A stretch of 64,000 nucleotides of DNA from Manduca sexta (GCF_014839805.1 NC_051141.1:17616777-17680776); one strand, 5' to 3'. Counted from the stretch's first letter, positions 45,975 through 58,649 are shown. Notes: generated from the sequence alone by a model not told the origin. Translations and numbers: made by a program.

Positions 45975-48900
45975 TACCGTCCCTTCTCTGAAGCACTTGG
46001 TACAGCACCACGTTCGCGTCCACGTCACTCTCTTCACTGAGCCAAGTCTTCTCTTTGAGTAACGGCTCATCATGCTCGCCGTCTTTGGGTGACCTTAGGG
46101 AAGAAATATAATAGTTACAGATGGAGGCACGAGTCGTGAGCACACTCGTGATTGGTCAATCCATGTTTGGTGCGATTGATTACTTACAGCGGTTTTCAAC
46201 AAATGATCCCAATCTCAATCTTCAATCTGAATCCATCAAAATAACTCATTTGTAAGCATGTCAAAAAAACTGTATTGATCAATTTTTGAGATAGATCGAA
46301 AAAAGGGATTGGGATCGTTTTGGGTTTGATTTAAAAAATAAAAGGCAAACAAACAAACTCCAGCTCTATATACATACTGCCGTACTAAGTTCAAAAACGG
46401 TATCTCAAAAAAAAAAATATTAATTTTTGTTGTCAGATACCTTAAAAAAATACGCATCCAGTGAACTTACCAAAATAACGGTATCTTATTTAGAACTTGT
46501 TGAAAAAACCTTTAAAAGAGTTTCTCAGTTTTACATACAAAACTATAAATCTATATTTCCAAAATTGCGATTATCTCGAAATAAGGTTTCTCTGACACAC
46601 CGCTTTTCCGCTTAGCACGGCAATACATATGAGTTCTAAAATGCCATTCATGTTTCCATTCAAAAAACGTGATGAGCGTGCGATTCGAGACTGTCGCGTA
46701 ATGAGCTGGACACTTAGCACGGCAGCATACGTTCCACCTTTATTTCTTCTCACCTGGTATGACTGATAGCGTCGAAGTCGTCAGCGTCGATCGCTTGCAC
46801 GGTGCCCGCGACAGCCTTGATGACGAGCAGCTTGTGCACGATGTGCCCGATGATGCCGAGCAGGCACACCGCCAGACCCACCGCGTTGATCGCGCTCAGC
46901 TGGTCACCACTCACCTGCACCGCCAGCACCAAGATGCACATCTCCTGTGTTGGGATATTTGAAAATGGGTATTAATATCGATATATATGTACTACGTACA
47001 AGATTTGGCGTTCCGAACATTTACTGTGTTCTATTGAATTGAACTTCAATCCATACAAACTGACTTTAGTATGGTCAATATTGACTGATTGTGGACGTAA
47101 ATAAAAAATATTTGTGTAATAAGTAAATTTTTTTGTTGTTCAAATGAATAAATTTCACCTATGACCACCGACATGATTACAAACTATATTCGATATATTA
47201 TAATTTATCAAGTATCATTTCCATCTCAAACTTACACGCAGTTAGTTAAGCTGGTGATAGGATGTTTGTATCAGTCGGATAAAGTGTAAAACCCACCGAA
47301 GTGGGCCGCGTATAAGTATGAGGAATTAGCCTGTGTACATCCCATCTCAAACAGGTCGGCACCATTGTGTTCACGGTGGTGATCATCTCGTCAGACCACA
47401 CCATCAGACACCATTCCACCTACCATCAGATGCAGTGAAGTGACTTCGCCGAGCCCATCTCAGAAAACTAACAAGAACAGATATAGAACATACCTTGAAA
47501 ATGCCAGCGATGGACAGCGTAAGGCTGGAGGTGTATGTGACCACGAGGAATTCGCTGATCTCCATGGCGAACGCGAGGGTCGCTCCAACAGACACCTTCA
47601 GGATGGTCGGCATGAGCCGCTCAGGCGGCAGCGCTGCTAGCTTCAGGAAACAGTCGTACCCTGTGAACACATCACCATCAATATCAGCCCGTATAAGTCC
47701 ACTGCTGGGAAGGTCTTTCACGCCTTTGGAGGAATGAGAAACATACGCCCGTATTCAAAAACGTTATTTATCTAAGGATGGAGCATTGCTGTGATAACAA
47801 TCTGTTCTCTGTGCTGGCAGCTGGCAGCCTTCGCAGTGCGTAGACATAGGACCGTTGTGATTGGCTAATATTGAGATACAAGTTGAATCTGGTTGGCTGT
47901 CAGATAGACAAAGCTGAACAAACAGCAAGCTGTCAGATAAACAAAGATGAGAAACAGACTTGTTATCACAGCAATGCTCCGTCCTTAGATAAATAACTTT
48001 TATGAATACGGGCAATAGTATTTAATTTAGTATTAGGGCGTCTTTAAATTAGCCAAGCAGCAAGGAAAATCCACATTAAAAAAACACGCGCGACTGCCGC
48101 ATGGAGCTTAGCGACTAATTGACAGCACTCTTAGGTCTTTTACTATAGCGCCGTTTGTGTGGAAATTCTTAAGGATTTAAAAATGACCGGGGCTGATTGG
48201 AAGCCGCCCTTAGTAATTAATATATTTATAATACTGAGTAACAGAATTATTTGTAAAAAATAGGAATCACGGAAATCCGCTAACAAAACTAAGAACAATC
48301 ACGGTAATTGCATAAAAAAAATAATTAAAAAAGTTGAAATCCAGATCTACATTATTTTTTTGGGATTTCGTTCATCAGACATTCTTATCATCGCTATGAT
48401 AAGGAAATGTTGACATATCGATAACGTCGCTTCCTCTCCCGCACTCATCTAAATGTTATTAATCCTCACAAACCGGTAAAGTAATTAAAAGGAGATTTAA
48501 AAATACTACTGTGAAACGTAACAAATTTTTCTCGTATCAAATTGACTCATGCACATCGTAAACGGAATATAAACTCTAATTTTATAATAATAAGTTTAAA
48601 AATAAATTATCTAAAATTCTTATTTATTGTTTATACTTTGCCAAGCTCACCCTCGAACATGGCTGTAAACGGCAGCAGCGACACGAACATCCACGGCTGC
48701 ACGTGGAACACCATGTCGACAGGGTTATGCAGCCCCAGCTTACTCTTCTGCATGAGGAGCTGGGCGAAGGTCCAGCGCAGCCCGGCCGCGAACGACGCAA
48801 GCAGCAAAAAGTTAAACCCTACCAAGTTGAACTGAGTCGCCTTGTAAGTGAACATGATCAGCCCGGTGGATATCATCAGCACTATGCCGACGAGTGACCA

Positions 48901-51900
48901 TGACTGGAATGGGGAGAATGGGGGTAAATTAATAAACAAATAATCTGCAATATTTATTCAGGATTATGAAGTAAAATAAAAAAAATAATTAAAAAAAAAT
49001 CCAATGCATGAACATAAACAGGACACTAGACGCTTCTCTACAATTGTTAACGTTATTAGAAAACAAAAAAATCTATGAGTTATTCGATGTATGTAAATTG
49101 TGCAAGTAAGAATTAAATATTTTATACAATTAATTTTATATATCACTTTCAGATTGGTATAGTTTGTGTAACAAATATTTGAACTGAAATACGGTTAGGC
49201 GGTCACCTCAAGTATAAAAATTGTATTGATATTTATTATCCACATTGCCTCTTAATTTTGTCTCGTAATGTCGTTTATATAATCGGTTATCTATGAAATT
49301 ATGAATACACAAATATAAGGAAATAAAAAAAATACTTTAATACGTATCAGTGGCAAAGGGTCTCTATAACCCGATCCTGCCGGATTCTCTTTATGTACAA
49401 TTTAATTATCATTAGAATGAATTGCAAACCGCATTTATGCACATTAGTACCTCGTTGTGTTGGATTCTCTTTCGGAAACGTTCACCTTTCGCCACTGATA
49501 TGTATCGAATCATTGTAGTCTGTGCTTACTTGACCTTATGGTCCATAACTTTATTTAAATATATTATTTAATATATTTTATAAGCCATCCGAAATCGGGT
49601 CAGACTTTGAATCGATCAAAATAAATCTATGTCAAACAAACTATTGCAACTGGTTCATTTTCGCACGCTTCTTGCACGATAAAAAAGAGGCTTAGTAGTA
49701 TAAGTATACAATGTATTTTATTCACGCCCACCAACTTTTCCAAGTCATTAGCTCGCCCTTAAGGTGACATTTCCCTTATTTATAACTTCTGTATCGCCTC
49801 ACACCTGTCTATGCGTGGCATATCACGCCCTCGCGCAATCTTCACACTAGGCCACGTTGTTCACGCATGATAATCTGTTCAGTCGACTGGACTAGACAAT
49901 AATCTGTTAAGGCGCCGCCGACTTGCAAGTCGTAGGGAATTGATAAACTGTCTAAAATATTCTTGAACAAGATTTCGTCGCATATTCTGTGCAGATGTAA
50001 TTACCCGGTAAAAATGACCCGCTGCGGGCTTCTTCAGGATAAAACGTGATGGTCAGATTTAAAAAGTAAGGTTCCGAATCGTTGAATAGGCAGTAGGGCG
50101 TTTTTTTTTACATTTCTGTAATACAACGATAGTTGGTCAAGGCCANATGAGTAGAACTGTGACCTCAGAGACAGAATGGGGATTAAAAAACAGTATGCTT
50201 GTTGAGGCTAAGATGAATTGTGACGACATACGCTAATATCTGTCTACCCTACATAGGTACAGGCGAGATGTTTCAAATATAAAATATACATGTGATCTGC
50301 TAAGTTTAATCAACTCAAGGATATTAATAAGGGTTGTCACTTACTCTTGGTAGGAAAAAAGAATTAGGGTCCAATAAATGGATATGCAGAAAACTGCAAC
50401 AGGTAATGGTAGTAAACGAAGAGGTAAATTTTTTTGTCCATGAGGAAATTAAAGTACATCTCGTGACATCCAAATACACAACCTTGTCAATCGTTAAATA
50501 AAAAAAAAACTAGTTCACAAAGCTTTAACATTAAGTATTGTACAATCTAGCATTAACATAAGCAAAATTGTACATATTGCACTAATATTACTTATACTTA
50601 CTGTATATTCGATCTTCAATTTTGTTAAATTTCAGAGCATACCAACAGCTAAAAGCTTGTAGTTTTTTTTTTTTTTAACGTAGGTAAATCATCAGATGTC
50701 TATCTCCCGCCTTTCGTGTCAGACTTCTACTGACTAAAAACCTACGGTGTTCCCATCCTTTGCCTATGTGCCTAGGTCCAAGATCCGATGGCATTGAAAC
50801 CTAGGCAGGCACCAGCCCTAAAGGGCCCCGTCAATGACACTGACACTGCTCTTCGAGGCGCGCGTGGAACACTACGCGCCGTACACACGTAAAGCTTGTA
50901 GTTCACATAGAATTATTCAAATCTGATAATTATCATTAATTATTATTAGTAAAAGACAGCATTAAGTGATATTGTGTCTCCACATTTACAGGTATGCGGT
51001 GAAATGGAAAACCAGAACACATACATTTATAGGCAACCAATTAACAATAAGTAATTTAACAAACAATTTAAAAAGCAAATAACATCTGAACAAATATAAC
51101 TTACTTTTTTCTCAAGTCCGAGCAGAATGGCAAATCCAAGTATGAAAATTATTGTGGTTGACTTTGTCATGGTGTACAGGGATATTGTCACCAGCTCCAG
51201 GCCCCAGTTGGAGAACCCTACGTCGATACCGCTGGCCAGGCCAGTAGGTCCTACCGATCGGAGGCAGGTGACAAACGGCAGCACCAGCTGCGGGGTGCCT
51301 GTAGCGCAGTACAGCACCAACCGGACCACTACTGACAGCACCCACTTCACTATCAAGTGGTACATCACCACTGTTAGTGGGAAACCGAAATCCTGCAACG
51401 GGAATAGGTTTTAAAGATCTCAGCCAGTTTTCGCTATTCCGTTTTCTATGAACAGTCATAATCGATACCATTGATTACATAGCGGAAAAGGACCATTCAA
51501 AATAAACTTTGACATTGTTACACTTGACCTTTTTCCCATGATTTATTCTTAACATTGGATGGGTTAGTTTATTGGAATCGGCCATATTCAATAATAAAAA
51601 ATAAATACTATCGTATCCTTGATCATGATTTGAATTAATAACACCAGCACACTTGTGTGTACATTATAATATAATATGAATAGTGAGTGCCCATGCGCCG
51701 ATGCCATTGACAGCAAACTTCAGAGTGAGTTCGAATTAATCAATAACACAAAAAAGTATAAGTCAATGTAATTTTACTTAAAGATATCAATGATATTTTT
51801 TGATCCCTCAAACAGCAATTAGCAATAGTTATGCAACAGTAATGGCATCAACTAACTTATATGCAGTAATAAACAAAATTGCCAAATAGAATTCATTCAT

Positions 51901-54066
51901 AAAATTGTATATAACTGTTTGCTACTGTAGAACTCAGAATAAGCCTTACTGCATGATGACTCCATAAGGCTACAAAGCACATCACAATGGGGGACAAGAT
52001 ATATAAGTCTACCATAGCATAATCTATAGCCAGTGATGTCCACACAGCATCCAATATACCTCATGTCACATTGTGAACAAAAAAACTGGCACTTAATTTA
52101 GGAAAGTACACCTGTTATCTAAATAAAACAAGCAAAATAAGATAACACAGTATTGTAAATAAGGTTTATTGTACCAGATAGCCAATCAACTGCTGCCGTT
52201 ATTTTGATAATGGAAATGTGCTTTCAGAAACTATTTTTAAACACAATGAGAGCAAGTTCTTTGAAGGTGGTAGGAGTTACAAGTGTCAATAAACATGAGA
52301 TACCAGAATGTTGCATAACAAAGAACTTCTGAACAACACTGTGCCTCATCTTTAAGATATTGGACTTAAAATAGATTAAACAAATGCTATATCAGAATAA
52401 CGTATAATAAATTTAACTTTACGTAATGAGGTAAAGTTTACTGCTTACAATGTGTAATGAAATGTGTGATATGGCAATGCTTAATAGGAGATTAACAGAT
52501 TATTTTTGTATCAAATAGATAGATATCATTACAGTAATGACTGTTTTCATTAACCAGTCCAAATCATAATCTTTGGTTAGATCCAGAGAATAAACGACAA
52601 TGGAATCCGGTTATAACGACTCCGGATGTAGCGACGCATACGTTACAACAAAATAGTAAGGTCTTTTTAAATAAATTCATATAAAATGCATGTCGTTCAA
52701 AATGACTATCGGATATAACATACAGATTCGGTGACCCCTTCGATGTCGCTATAACTGGTTTTCACTGTAATTTAAATAAGTAATTTGTAAACATGTCAAT
52801 CAACAAGTTGTGATTGGTTAATATCCATGTTGTACTAAAAAAGCAATTGCAATTGTTTATTGAAAATGGTTGTATATTTATAGTTGGAGATCAGGTCTGG
52901 CCAATGTGCAGCAAGACATGATCAAATTATACCAAAAATTTCTAATATGACAATTTTAATTTAATATAAATAAAAAGGTTTAATATTTTTATCAAAAGTT
53001 CTTTTGGATTTTAATCCCATCTTATTTAAAAGCCATTTATTCTAATTACGCTATGTTGATAGGATATATTTTACATCTTTCTGGATAGCGACCACTGTGC
53101 ACATGGTGCTAATCCCATCACAGTGGCCCATGTAAATGTATCACATTCGGAGATCAGACTGTGTATATCCTGTTCCAAAAGGCTAACATAATTGTGTTGA
53201 CTGTCCAGGCAATGATCTCTCATCAGTTAACATTCTATTGGACCCCACTCTACTTACCATCAGGTGCAGTCACTTTGCGGTGCATGTATAAAAAAATTTA
53301 ATAAATAAACCCCATATTAAGTACCTAAATCATGAAAAAAAAACACACTCATTTGTTTACATTTTTGCAAGTTGTAAGGAAATAGTTATTAGAATTGTGA
53401 AGTGTGATGCCTACATGGGTGCAGTCATTGTCACACAATAATAAATAATCTATTATAAAATTATCTATATAAAATCCAACTCTTCTTAGGACTATTTGTA
53501 TTTATACTTGTATCCACTTTATGTGCTTATAAGATTTCTTTTTACTTTACCCCTATTTCTTATAAGACCCAATAAAAATCGGAATCCTATAGGATTCTTA
53601 CTAAGAAAAATAATGTTTAACAAGAGCATCATTGAGTAAAATTAAAAATGTATGAATAGTGCGGAAGAACAAGCTATAATTTTACATTTCGACCATATTT
53701 TTAGAGCATTCGAAAAACCAAATATTTTACGAGCAAAGCTGCGAAAATCTTGATGATAGGTCCCATATTCGTGGCAGAACATACCAAGCCCTAGTTTCAT
53801 GGGTATAATTTCAAGAAGTTTTGAAAAGTTTCTTCCGAAAACATGGAAAACACAAGCCAGGCGGCTGCCTAACGACTTACTTTGAGAAGCCATCTCTGAT
53901 AGAAAGTGAGGCCTATCGACAGCGAGAAGTAAAGCAGGATGAGCCCAAAGGACAACAGGCTCTTCTGCACGCAGACCTCGCGCCACTTGCTGCGCGGCTT
54001 ACTTGTAAACACATCATCTTCAGCATCCCCTTTCGTGCACAGCTGTTCATATTTCGCCACCGGCAT
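45970..54066 (-). CDS. SLC35C2: SLC35C2-type nucleotide-sugar transporter (six exons)
   Basis: The exons (minus) are 54066-53881, 51392-51105, 48903-48651, 47660-47494, 46944-46754 and 46093-45970. All junctions are AG/GT with matching phases, giving 402 residues. The protein has about ten membrane helices typical of the triose-phosphate/nucleotide-sugar transporter superfamily: FGLILLYFSLSIGLTFYQRW in exon 1, FPLTVVMYHLIVKW and YTMTKSTTIIFILGFAIL in exon 2, MFTYKATQFNLVGFNFLL and GLRWTFAQLLMQKSKLGLHN in exon 3. The order and the motifs agree with SLC35C2 (also OVCOV1), a Golgi protein related to the GDP-fucose transporter that affects Notch fucosylation in mammals. The N-terminus is polar with no cleavable signal; the C-tail is acidic (SEESDVDANVVLYQVLQRR). 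The human protein is about 365 residues. The introns hold MITEs and a retro-fragment. Confidence 0.93.
46186..46330. repeat. MITE family B, copy 4
   Basis: Left GCGGTTTTCAACAAATGATC and CCAATCTCAATCTTC, right GGGATTGGGATCGTTTTGGG. It lies in the last intron of SLC35C2. Confidence 0.55.
47250..47450. repeat. Dispersed repeat (GGATAGCGACCA family, diverged)
   Basis: GATAGGATGTTTGTATCAG, CCACCGAAGTGGGCCGCG and CCACCTACCATCAGATGCAG match the order of blocks in the copies at 43490 and 53055. Intron of SLC35C2. Confidence 0.45.
47747..48013. mobile_element. MITE family A, copy 2
   Basis: About 267 bp; ends GCCCGTATTC and GAATACGGGC. Inner arms TTATCTAAGGATGGAGCATT and AATGCTCCGTCCTTAGATAA are inverted. 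It sits in an SLC35C2 intron and is nearly collinear with the copy at 40378. Confidence 0.85.
50146..50146. other. Ambiguous base (n)
   Basis: A single undetermined base in an intron of SLC35C2, a mark of an assembled draft sequence. Confidence 0.99.
50665..50890 (-). mobile_element. Short retro-insertion (LINE 3' end) with 13-bp duplication
   Basis: The 13-mer AAAGCTTGTAGTT occurs on both sides (50652-50664 and 50891-50903). The insert begins with a T run on plus (poly(A) on minus) and reads on minus through GGGGCCCTTTAGGGC and AAAGGCGGGAGATAGACATC. Poly(A) tail plus target-site duplication show a 5'-truncated retrotransposed copy. Intron of SLC35C2. Confidence 0.85.
52540..52875. repeat. 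Probable MITE family B copy interrupted by another MITE
   Basis: The left part TTTTCATTAACCAGTCC...CATAATC and right part TTGCAATTGTTTATTGAAAA match family B ends at lower identity. The element at 52597-52768 separates them. This nested reading is tentative. Confidence 0.4.
52597..52768. mobile_element. MITE family D
   Basis: 172 bp with inverted ends: left ACAATGGAATCCGGTTATAA, right TTATAACCGG-like when reversed (plus CTATAACTGGTTTTCACTGT). It contains GACCCCTTCGATGTCGC typical of a common lepidopteran repeat. Intron of SLC35C2. Confidence 0.65.
53055..53300. repeat. Dispersed repeat (GGATAGCGACCA type)
   Basis: AGGATATATTTTACATC, GGATAGCGACCACTGTGC and CTACTTACCATCAGGTGCAG; collinear with the 43490 and 47250 copies. 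Intron of SLC35C2. Confidence 0.6.
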
Positions 54067-55444
54067 GGCTTACGGAGTGTGACAAAACGGCTTTAAACAA
54101 GCCACTCTGTCGCATAGCAGCTATAAATTACGACAAATAGTCTTTTTCACCCATAAAAATGTAATTACTACTCTTTTGAGTCTGTTTTTCTTTTATCAAC
54201 CGTGCCAACTGACAAGTGCCAACCCTTCGAAGCAATACGTACTACAACTACTAATGTTACCAGTAAAAAAAACATAGCTTACAGTGTTTTCAATACTAAT
54301 CATAAATAATTGCTCGAATGATTCGCCAGCTCATCTCATCTATACGTCTCTTGCACACGTCACTGTTTTTACCGCAGGTTTTTGGGTGCTTCTTTAAAAA
54401 ATGATTCTTTCTTTAAATATTCTTTTTGCAGTTTTAAGAAAACATCGAAATAATACTTAAAGTTTTTGCTTTTTTACTGATTTTAAATGATGGTATGACC
54501 ATAATAAAATATAAGCCATAAAACATGTACTGAGCGTTTATAGCAGAACATACTAATATAGAGTTATATTTAACTTATGGCTATAGCTATACTACCACGT
54601 TTAAAGGCAGTGCGAGCACCTAGAAGCCTTCATCACGAAGGGTCAGAGCACGCTCCCTGATCCTTGTCTCGCCCTATGATCGGGCCGACCAGTCCTGTAT
54701 TTATTCGAATTATATATTCTTTTATATATAATTAACATACTAGGTAGATATTACAATTGATTTTATTTAAGCTTTTTAAGATAGGCAACAGCTTGCCTGT
54801 GCCGTCCATGGGCGACAGTGATCACTTACCATTCGGTCGTTTATTAGACCGACTGCTTTCGGTGGCATTGAAAAAGTTACAATGGATTTTTAAACCAATT
54901 CAGATACACTTTCATGTTAGAGCCAACTTGTACCAGGAACCTGTAAACAAAAATTAGAGATAATAAATTTATGATGATACAAGTACATACATACCATAAC
55001 ATATCATAATTTGTATTAACCGAGACATTTCAAAATATGTTGGCAATCGAGTGATTCGATTAATACATCGTATAAGCGTTGAACGTCCACCACTAATAAT
55101 AAACAATATCAAGGAATAACATTGTTACGACATCAAAAAAAATCTATTTGTCAATTCCAAAATCCAAATTATAATTTTTACTTTTCTAATTCTATTTACT
55201 TCCGTGTTAATCTAAATTAAGTTCAGAATAATTTTGAATACATTTTTTCTACTTCAAGAGGATTAAGGGCTTCGCTATCGATCTGGCGCTAATTACTGCG
55301 TACGCCATGTTATCTCTATAGTCGGGAAAACCTGCGATGTTTCGTAAACAAAGAATTGGAGACACATAAATTGTATTGCACAAGAATACCTTGGTGCCGT
55401 GTAATGTGAATTTCATCGCAGTTACAGTGAGTATTGACGTTACA
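54067..55444. promoter_or_regulatory. Divergent intergenic region, SLC35C2 / SKI7-like gene
   Basis: 1.38 kb between two ATGs in opposite directions; it must hold both promoters. A repeat fragment with GTCCATGGGCGACAGTGATC is at about 54770-54850, and a GC-rich block of unknown nature at 54600-54700. No core promoter element could be assigned. Confidence 0.4.
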
Positions 55445-56221
55445 ATGTCGGATTCGGATTCATTTTCATCGCTCATGGCGCTGGTGGAGAGTCACCTATC
55501 CAAGACCAGCATCACAGAGACCAAGGTGAACGACATCGACGAAAGGATACACCGCGCGGTGCAGATACCCTCCATGAACGGAATGCAGAGTGGCGCATCT
55601 GGCACGCCCATCGCTCGACCGAACCAGAGACTGCCGTTGCCAGACTTCGGCATATCCAGCAGTGAAATCAACGATGTCCTTGCGGGACAGATCTCCAACA
55701 TGCTCATAGCCAAAGAGAAGAAGAAACAAGAAGAAAAGTACAAGCTAGAGGAGGAGATGAAGAAGTTAAAACTAAACGAGGATGAAGATGAATTGATTGA
55801 CTTGATGGCGGCTCTGCAGACGCCGTTCGAGAAACCGCCGCCCGTGGAGCCGAGCTTGAGCAGCAGCAGCTCTCTCATGTCTCTACTGGAGGAAAACACC
55901 AAAGACTTTGAGTGTTCATCACAAACATCCAAGAAACCATCATTAGAGGAGACACTACCAGAAGTATTGCCATGCAAGACTGACATGTCTTACATATTAT
56001 TTGAAAATATACCACAAGCTAAAGGCTCAGCATTTGCACTGGTGTTGACGTCCAGATATAGGCGAGTTGCAGAACCATATCTGAGGGAGAAGGTCCCACA
56101 CAATATCAAAAGGTTTGATTTCAAAACCAAGTCACCATGCGATCTCTATAAAGAGAAATTGAGGAAGCCCACAAAAGGCAACCCCAACTATGTGGACATT
56201 ATGGATCTTGTTATGGGATGA
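55445..56221 (+). CDS. Acidic single-exon protein, possible SKI7/HBS1-like exosome adaptor
   Basis: 258 residues from ATG at 55445 (A at -3); the frame is open upstream to 55376 but has no earlier ATG. It is mostly disordered: SDSDSFSSLMALVESHLSKT at the start, then a Lys/Glu coiled coil (about 88-120, KEKKKQEEKYKLEEEMKKLK), Ser/Pro-rich DPFEKPP-like stretches, SLMSLLEEN, and a C-terminal basic block with KRFDFKTKSPCDLYKEKL. The last motif resembles the FDF.TPSPDD linker of HBS1 and of its SKI7-like splice form, which links the RNA exosome to the SKI complex. No GTPase domain is present, and the ORF ends with its own stop (PNYVDIMDLVMG) and a poly(A) signal at 56450. The match is from memory and short; the protein is real-looking (codon bias, length, order) but its function is uncertain. 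Confidence 0.7.
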   Translation: MSDSDSFSSLMALVESHLSKTSITETKVNDIDERIHRAVQIPSMNGMQSGASGTPIARPNQRLPLPDFGISSSEINDVLAGQISNMLIAKEKKKQEEKYKLEEEMKKLKLNEDEDELIDLMAALQTPFEKPPPVEPSLSSSSSLMSLLEENTKDFECSSQTSKKPSLEETLPEVLPCKTDMSYILFENIPQAKGSAFALVLTSRYRRVAEPYLREKVPHNIKRFDFKTKSPCDLYKEKLRKPTKGNPNYVDIMDLVMG

Positions 56222-56449
56222 CAGGGAACTAAGAGTCGCACTTCTAAGGGCGGTGGGGGCTCTCGTCACTAGGACAAGTTCCAAACTGGAACTAAATTAT
56301 ATTAAAAAGACTGTATGATTTTCAGCATATTTTTTATAATTAGTTTGATAATTGAACTATGCAACAAACAAAGACATTTTCCTTATTATGTTTTGTAATA
56401 GTTTGTTAAATTATGTAGAATTTATAATTTACAAAAAACTGTCCTAACT

Positions 56450-56455
56450 AATAAA
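56450..56455 (+). promoter_or_regulatory. Candidate poly(A) signal, SKI7-like gene
   Basis: AATAAA 229 nt after the stop; another is at 56742-56747. Confidence 0.45.
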
Positions 56456-57865
56456 CATTATATACAGTATATTGTCTAGAATAATCTTGCAGTGTTTAGT
56501 CTTAATGTGATTAGTATCATTTAGCATCAGAAATTAATCAAACTATTGTTTAACTCAGAGAGACAGGTTTAGCATTAATTAGTAAGGGCCTAATTGTAAT
56601 ATTTATGTACTTTATAAAGACTTTCTTTCCCATTTAAAATTAGGGTGACGGTGATTTGTGATGTGATTTATCAACTAATATTGTACTTGCTATACACAGC
56701 TTTTTGACATTAATATTTATATTATTATAGGAGTTTGGCTCAATAAATAATTATCATTTTCTTTAAGAGAATTCTTGTAAAATCATAGTATAGGATCATA
56801 AAACTTAAGCTACATATAGTAAAGAAAATATGATAAATACAGCTCAGAATAAAAGTCAATGTTAATAATTATTTATTATTTTGGTTGTAAAAACTTTTCT
56901 CTTCGTATAACATTCAAAAAATAAGAGGAGATTTAAAGATTTTAAAGATTTTAATTCTATATGATTTCAAAACTATTTTGAGGGCTGATTTTGTAATCTT
57001 AGTCAACAAATTTATTCTTGAAATAAATATTTAATAATTATTAATTAGTTTATCTACTGTTAGGTGTTAAAACTGCATTTAAATGTTTTATGTAACCACT
57101 TTTATTCTCAGTAGGTTGTATTTGTAGTTTATTATGACTGTTCATGAGTGTACCTTGTAAATACTCTCCTGTCCCCCTGGATACTCAATGTCTCTATACA
57201 TTTGTATTTAGATTCTTTTATTAATCGTGATTGTTCAAACTAGGTACATCCAGAACAAATAAGTATCAAATAGTGGAACCTCATGTCCCTCCATGTCCAC
57301 CAAATGAGTTAAGCATAACTAATTATAACTTCAGTTGTAATTTTGTGGAATTAAAACACCTGTTTATAAATCAGAATTTTAAAAAATCTAGATCCATGAC
57401 CATGATCAAATTAAATTTGAAATTTCAGTAGATATTTAAGGTTTTTATGGTACTCATAGTAATAATATTCGTGTTTCTGGGTGTATGTTGGTAATTTTTG
57501 GGTTATACTACTGATCCGTTTCTAAAAGGTATAGATAATAGGTATAGGTTGTAAGGAAGCTGCATACATGATCCCTAGGTGCTATGGGCTGTATTTTAGC
57601 CTAGAAACGGACTTTTACGTAGTGATAGAATGCAGGCGCGAATACCAATGGTATGAATGCTACAATCTTGTATGAAGTATTTCATAATATATATTTTGTG
57701 ATCAAATAAAAAATATATATAATGGTTTATACTATAAATGTAGTAACTTATGTGTATATAATAAAATAAAATACAAAAATGATATCATTTTTATTTCCAC
57801 TTATTGATTAATAACTTACCTATGTGTTAGTGATATCTAAATGTTTTTAAAATATAAAACTGCCT

Positions 57866-58135
57866 CAGCGGTGTAGTAGTATTACAATGCTGAGGACTAG
57901 GACTGCAATGCTGAGGTTTCGGGTTCGATCACCAGGTCAGGCAGTGATATTAGGTTTTTTATAGTTCTACTTCTAGTATCAGCATGGAGTCTGGAATTTG
58001 CGCCCGGTATGGCAATAGGCTCGCCTTCTATTGCATCCTGGGACGGAATATACATGACGGAAAGTGGGTGCGCCAGTTGCGCTTCTGCTTATACCTTCTC
58101 GGGCATTGACTGTAAACGAAAAACCTAATTAAAAA
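57866..58135 (+). repeat. tRNA-derived SINE, copy 2
   Basis: Begins TGCCTCAGCGGTGTAGTAG (A box region), has GGGTTCGATCACC (B box, slightly altered), then GGTCAGGCAGTG and a body shared with the copy at 25295-25567 (GGCAATAGGCTCG, AGTTGCGCTTCTGC). Confidence 0.75.
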
Positions 58136-58649
58136 TCCTATCTCTGGCTTACTTATCGTTATCAAACTCATTTACGCATTATCATAAGAGCCCAATAAGT
58201 GAAACCATGTTCCACCCCAAAACAATTATGTAGCTTCTTCTGAGGATATGATGGAGCGACAGTGCTTATTACACTTTCCTCGTGAGAAATAAATAGATAC
58301 TATGCGATTGTCAGAGATAATGGATCACAAAAGAAAAATTTGGTTTCAGACAGGCTGATTGGTAGCAGCTCCCTTGTGTTAGCCTATGTGACAGTTGTTA
58401 TATAAGTATAAATTATTCTAATGCCTTACAATATGTTTCCAAACAAATTGCACGCCAATCAACACGTCATCGCCGAGATTGTCCAAGAGGAGTCCATATC
58501 TAGTTATAAAAAAGTGTATGCACCGTGCCAAAATCTAAATGCAATTCATATTATATTTATGGAACTTTTAGACCGAAAAGTATGCATGTAACAATGTAAA
58601 CTAAGCTTTATACTATATTATTTATTTAGGTATGCGAGATAAGTTAAGG

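Noticed and set aside
40384..48015. Two similar minus-strand ORFs (40384-40701 and 47764-48015) that look like a protein family
   Set aside because: Both fall in the two copies of MITE A; the likeness is DNA repeat likeness, and the inverted arms keep the frame open by chance.
55492..55986. Minus-strand ORF of 164 codons, Ser-rich
   Set aside because: Antisense shadow of the acidic SKI7-like ORF (its Glu/Lys and Ser codons read as Phe/Leu/Ser).
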